Source: Parabacteroides sp. (GTDB lineage Bacteria; Bacteroidota; Bacteroidia; Bacteroidales; Tannerellaceae). Taken from it: a DNA stretch of 6,150 nucleotides. Below, piece after piece: positions 4,177-6,150 of this stretch. The notes below the pieces were generated by a model. That model made no database searches. It had not been told where the DNA came from and saw nothing but the letters and a program-made list of their open reading frames with translations. Where the stretch lies: NCBI GenBank assembly GCA_019411205.1, contig DXRF01000197.1:1-6150 (forward strand), in the 5' to 3' direction. The position numbers were made by a program, and so were the translations under genes. Position 1 is the first letter of the stretch. Each line of letters begins with the position of its first letter.

Positions 4177-6150
4177 TTAATAGCTGATTTTACATCCTAC
4201 AAAATAACTCCGCGGCATTCCGGGACCATAGATATATTTGGAATCACGGTCCTTGCCCTGATCGAAATCACTCTGATAGGCCTCGAAAATATTTTGCACG
4301 CCGGCATTCAGCTGCAAAGTCACCGACTTATACAGAGGAAAATCGTAAGCAACCTTCATATTCAGATCAAAAAAATCAGGCGTTTTCTCTTCCCTGTCCT
4401 CCGGAATATAACCGGCCAAGTGTTGCACTAACATAGTTCCCGTATAAGTACCGGTCAAAGAAACGGCCAGACGTTTGACCGGCGTAAAGGTGGAAGTGAA
4501 ATAACCATACACATCCGGCGTACGGAACATTTTTTTCTGTGCCGGCAGATCCGGGTTCGTCTCACTCCAAGTCACGGCCTCTTTATAACGGCTGCGCTGG
4601 ATAGTGGCACCCGCCTGAAGCTGCAGCCAGGCATATGCCATCTTTCCTTCCAAATTGACTCCCATCACACGGGCTCCGTCCTTATTGCGACGTTCCATAA
4701 TCAAATTGCCCTGGTCATCATGTCCTTTCTCCTGCAAGAAGAACACATCGCTCAGATCTGTATAGAAACCTTCTACCAGCAGGTTCAATTGGACAGGACC
4801 GAAACGATGATAGAAATCCGCCGAAGCACTGATGCTCTTGGACTTCTCCTCCTTCAAGTCCTCGGCAAGTTGGATAATCGCCACTTCGCCACCTACGGCC
4901 GCTACATGCAGATCCTCGTCAAACGCCTGCGGAGCGCGGAAACCGCTCGAATAGGACAAACGAAGATTGATATCTTCAGTCGGATTGAAACGGACATTCG
5001 CACGTGGGCTGAAGATCAGATGATCGATCAGATTATGTTTGTCGAAACGACCACCGACCAGGAAACTCCATTTTTCATTCTTCCACTCGTTCTGCAGGAA
5101 CAGACTACCGATATGAACCGTTTGGTCCACGACACGATTATACCCTAACATCTCGTCCTTCAGCTCATCAAAGTTATATTCCAGGCCACCGGTAAACTCC
5201 GCCGGCATAAACAAACACTTATCAGCCGAATAGGAATACTGCGAACCGGCAACAACCGTCATGTCCGTCGTGTGTCCGTATGCATCCGGATTGCGGTTGG
5301 TCCCATAATAACTCTTCCGGTTCGTATGCTGCGCAGAAGTATAGACATTCAGGCGATGTTTATAATCTTTAGAAAACAGATCGAACTTCAAGCCACCACC
5401 ATTGATGCTATGATCCGTCTGTTCCGCCACCAACGCTTCATGAGGCGGCCGGTTGATCTGGTCACCACCACGACGATATTCGCTTATATTATGATATTCG
5501 AAACCCAGTTTGGAATAGGTACTTGTCTTCACATAAGATCTGAAACCGATCGTCCGGGCTTCCAACTGGCCAAGTTCGGAGAAACCATCTCCGTCATGAT
5601 CGTAAGCCGAACGATGGCGGCTCTGCCCGAAAAGATAGATACCGGCTTTATGGTCGTCCGTCACCAAAGAAGCATTCAAGGTCGTATTATTGTCCGGGCG
5701 GCTTCCTCCGATCATCGTCAGAGAATGGGCAATCTGAGCCGAATTGCGTAAAGGTTCTTTCGTAATGATATTGATCGTGCCCGCAATCGCCGAAGAACCG
5801 AAAAGAGCGGAACCTCCCCCGCGCATGATCTCGACACGCTCGATCATATTGGCCGGAATCTGTTCAAGGCCGTACACCCCTGTCAGCGCACTGAATATGG
5901 GACGGCTATCCACCAATATCTGCGTGTAAGGACCTTCCAACCCATTGATACGCACTTGTTGGAAACCGCAGTTCTGACAATTGTTTTCCACCCGTACACC
6001 TGGCTGGAAGTTCAGCCCGTCGGCAAGCGAAGTGGCATGCGCCGTCTCAAACATTTTCGAATCCAGCACGTTCACAAGCGACGGAGCCATACGGCGGGTC
6101 GTCTCGTTCCGGTTTGCCGAAACCACGACTCCATCCAGAGACAGGGCTTC
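4177..6150 (-). CDS. TonB-dependent outer-membrane receptor (5' end outside the window)
   Basis: The frame is open from the window edge (6150) to TAA at 4177-4179, giving 657 residues without the N-terminus. The signal peptide and any carboxypeptidase-like N-terminal domain must lie beyond 6150. The first visible residues EALSLDGVVVSANRNET mark the TonB-box/plug entry. The plug continues with SLADGLNFQPGVRVENN, then CQNCGFQQVRINGLEG, the 'ILVDSRPIF' loop, 'IPANMIERVEIMRGGGSALFG' and 'AGTINIITKEP', all diagnostic of TonB-dependent receptors. The remainder is a beta-barrel of alternating strands and long polar loops, with 'RLSYSSGFRAPQAFDEDLHV' in the barrel and a terminal aromatic strand ending in SYFVGCKISY. 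Such receptors take up siderophores, haem, cobalamin, metals or glycans across the outer membrane using TonB/ExbBD energy. The overall layout is of the BtuB/CirA type, not the SusC type, but the ligand cannot be assigned. No SusD partner is adjacent on the 3' side. Unusual: a Cys-x-x-Cys in the plug at 5968-5979. Confidence 0.93.
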   Translation of the reverse strand, partial: EALSLDGVVVSANRNETTRRMAPSLVNVLDSKMFETAHATSLADGLNFQPGVRVENNCQNCGFQQVRINGLEGPYTQILVDSRPIFSALTGVYGLEQIPANMIERVEIMRGGGSALFGSSAIAGTINIITKEPLRNSAQIAHSLTMIGGSRPDNNTTLNASLVTDDHKAGIYLFGQSRHRSAYDHDGDGFSELGQLEARTIGFRSYVKTSTYSKLGFEYHNISEYRRGGDQINRPPHEALVAEQTDHSINGGGLKFDLFSKDYKHRLNVYTSAQHTNRKSYYGTNRNPDAYGHTTDMTVVAGSQYSYSADKCLFMPAEFTGGLEYNFDELKDEMLGYNRVVDQTVHIGSLFLQNEWKNEKWSFLVGGRFDKHNLIDHLIFSPRANVRFNPTEDINLRLSYSSGFRAPQAFDEDLHVAAVGGEVAIIQLAEDLKEEKSKSISASADFYHRFGPVQLNLLVEGFYTDLSDVFFLQEKGHDDQGNLIMERRNKDGARVMGVNLEGKMAYAWLQLQAGATIQRSRYKEAVTWSETNPDLPAQKKMFRTPDVYGYFTSTFTPVKRLAVSLTGTYTGTMLVQHLAGYIPEDREEKTPDFFDLNMKVAYDFPLYKSVTLQLNAGVQNIFEAYQSDFDQGKDRDSKYIYGPGMPRSYFVGCKISY

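Noticed and set aside
4720..5148. Plus-strand open frame of 142 codons opposite the TonB receptor gene
   Set aside because: It lies wholly inside a well-supported receptor gene on the other strand, has no recognisable domain, and its composition follows from the barrel codons read backwards.
5272..5751. Plus-strand open frame of 159 codons opposite the TonB receptor gene
   Set aside because: Same situation: antisense of the receptor barrel and plug, no family resemblance, no independent promoter or leader.
4177..6150. SusC-type glycan importer
   Set aside because: The plug and barrel motifs and the absence of an adjacent SusD on the 3' side favour a BtuB/CirA-like receptor, although the N-terminal part and 5' neighbour are outside the window.

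Overview
The window looks like chromosomal DNA of a gut-type Bacteroidales bacterium (Bacteroides/Parabacteroides-like; the genus is an impression, not a demonstration). The reasons are protein families typical of that order, start sites without clear Shine-Dalgarno sequences behind A/T-rich leaders, a TonB-dependent receptor of Bacteroidetes style, and intergenic A/T-rich tandem-inverted repeats. I see no insertion sequence, phage gene, CRISPR array, tRNA or rRNA.

Layout: 1-221 (+) is the C-terminal end of an OPT-family oligopeptide transporter. It is followed within about 15 bases by a SpoIID/LytB-domain protein (236-1549, +) that lacks an ATG at its natural N-terminus. An A/T-rich hairpin built of 7-base units (1553-1617) and a GC-rich rho-independent terminator (1619-1656) close this unit. 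A 223-base gene-free leader (1657-1879) precedes a sodium:solute symporter (1880-3355, +). The last codons of that gene run into a second inverted repeat built of 7-base units (3310-3408), whose other arm lies just ahead of the ribosome-assembly GTPase gene engB/yihA (3421-4017, +). A perfect 24-bp hairpin (4117-4171) is a bidirectional terminator between engB and the convergent TonB-dependent receptor gene (4177-6150, -), whose 5' end lies outside the window.

How the genes relate: the OPT transporter and the SpoIID-like protein are probably one transcription unit, and a role in peptide or muropeptide recovery is a reasonable inference. The symporter and the receptor are transporters of unknown substrate at the inner and outer membrane, with nothing here to tie them together. 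EngB is housekeeping.

The content is mostly ordinary. The most interesting signals are the two 7-base-period inverted repeats of different sequence but the same architecture, one of which supplies the symporter's C-terminal residues. Next come the SpoIID-like protein with no ATG start, no visible signal peptide and many cysteines, and a CxxC motif in the plug domain of the receptor.
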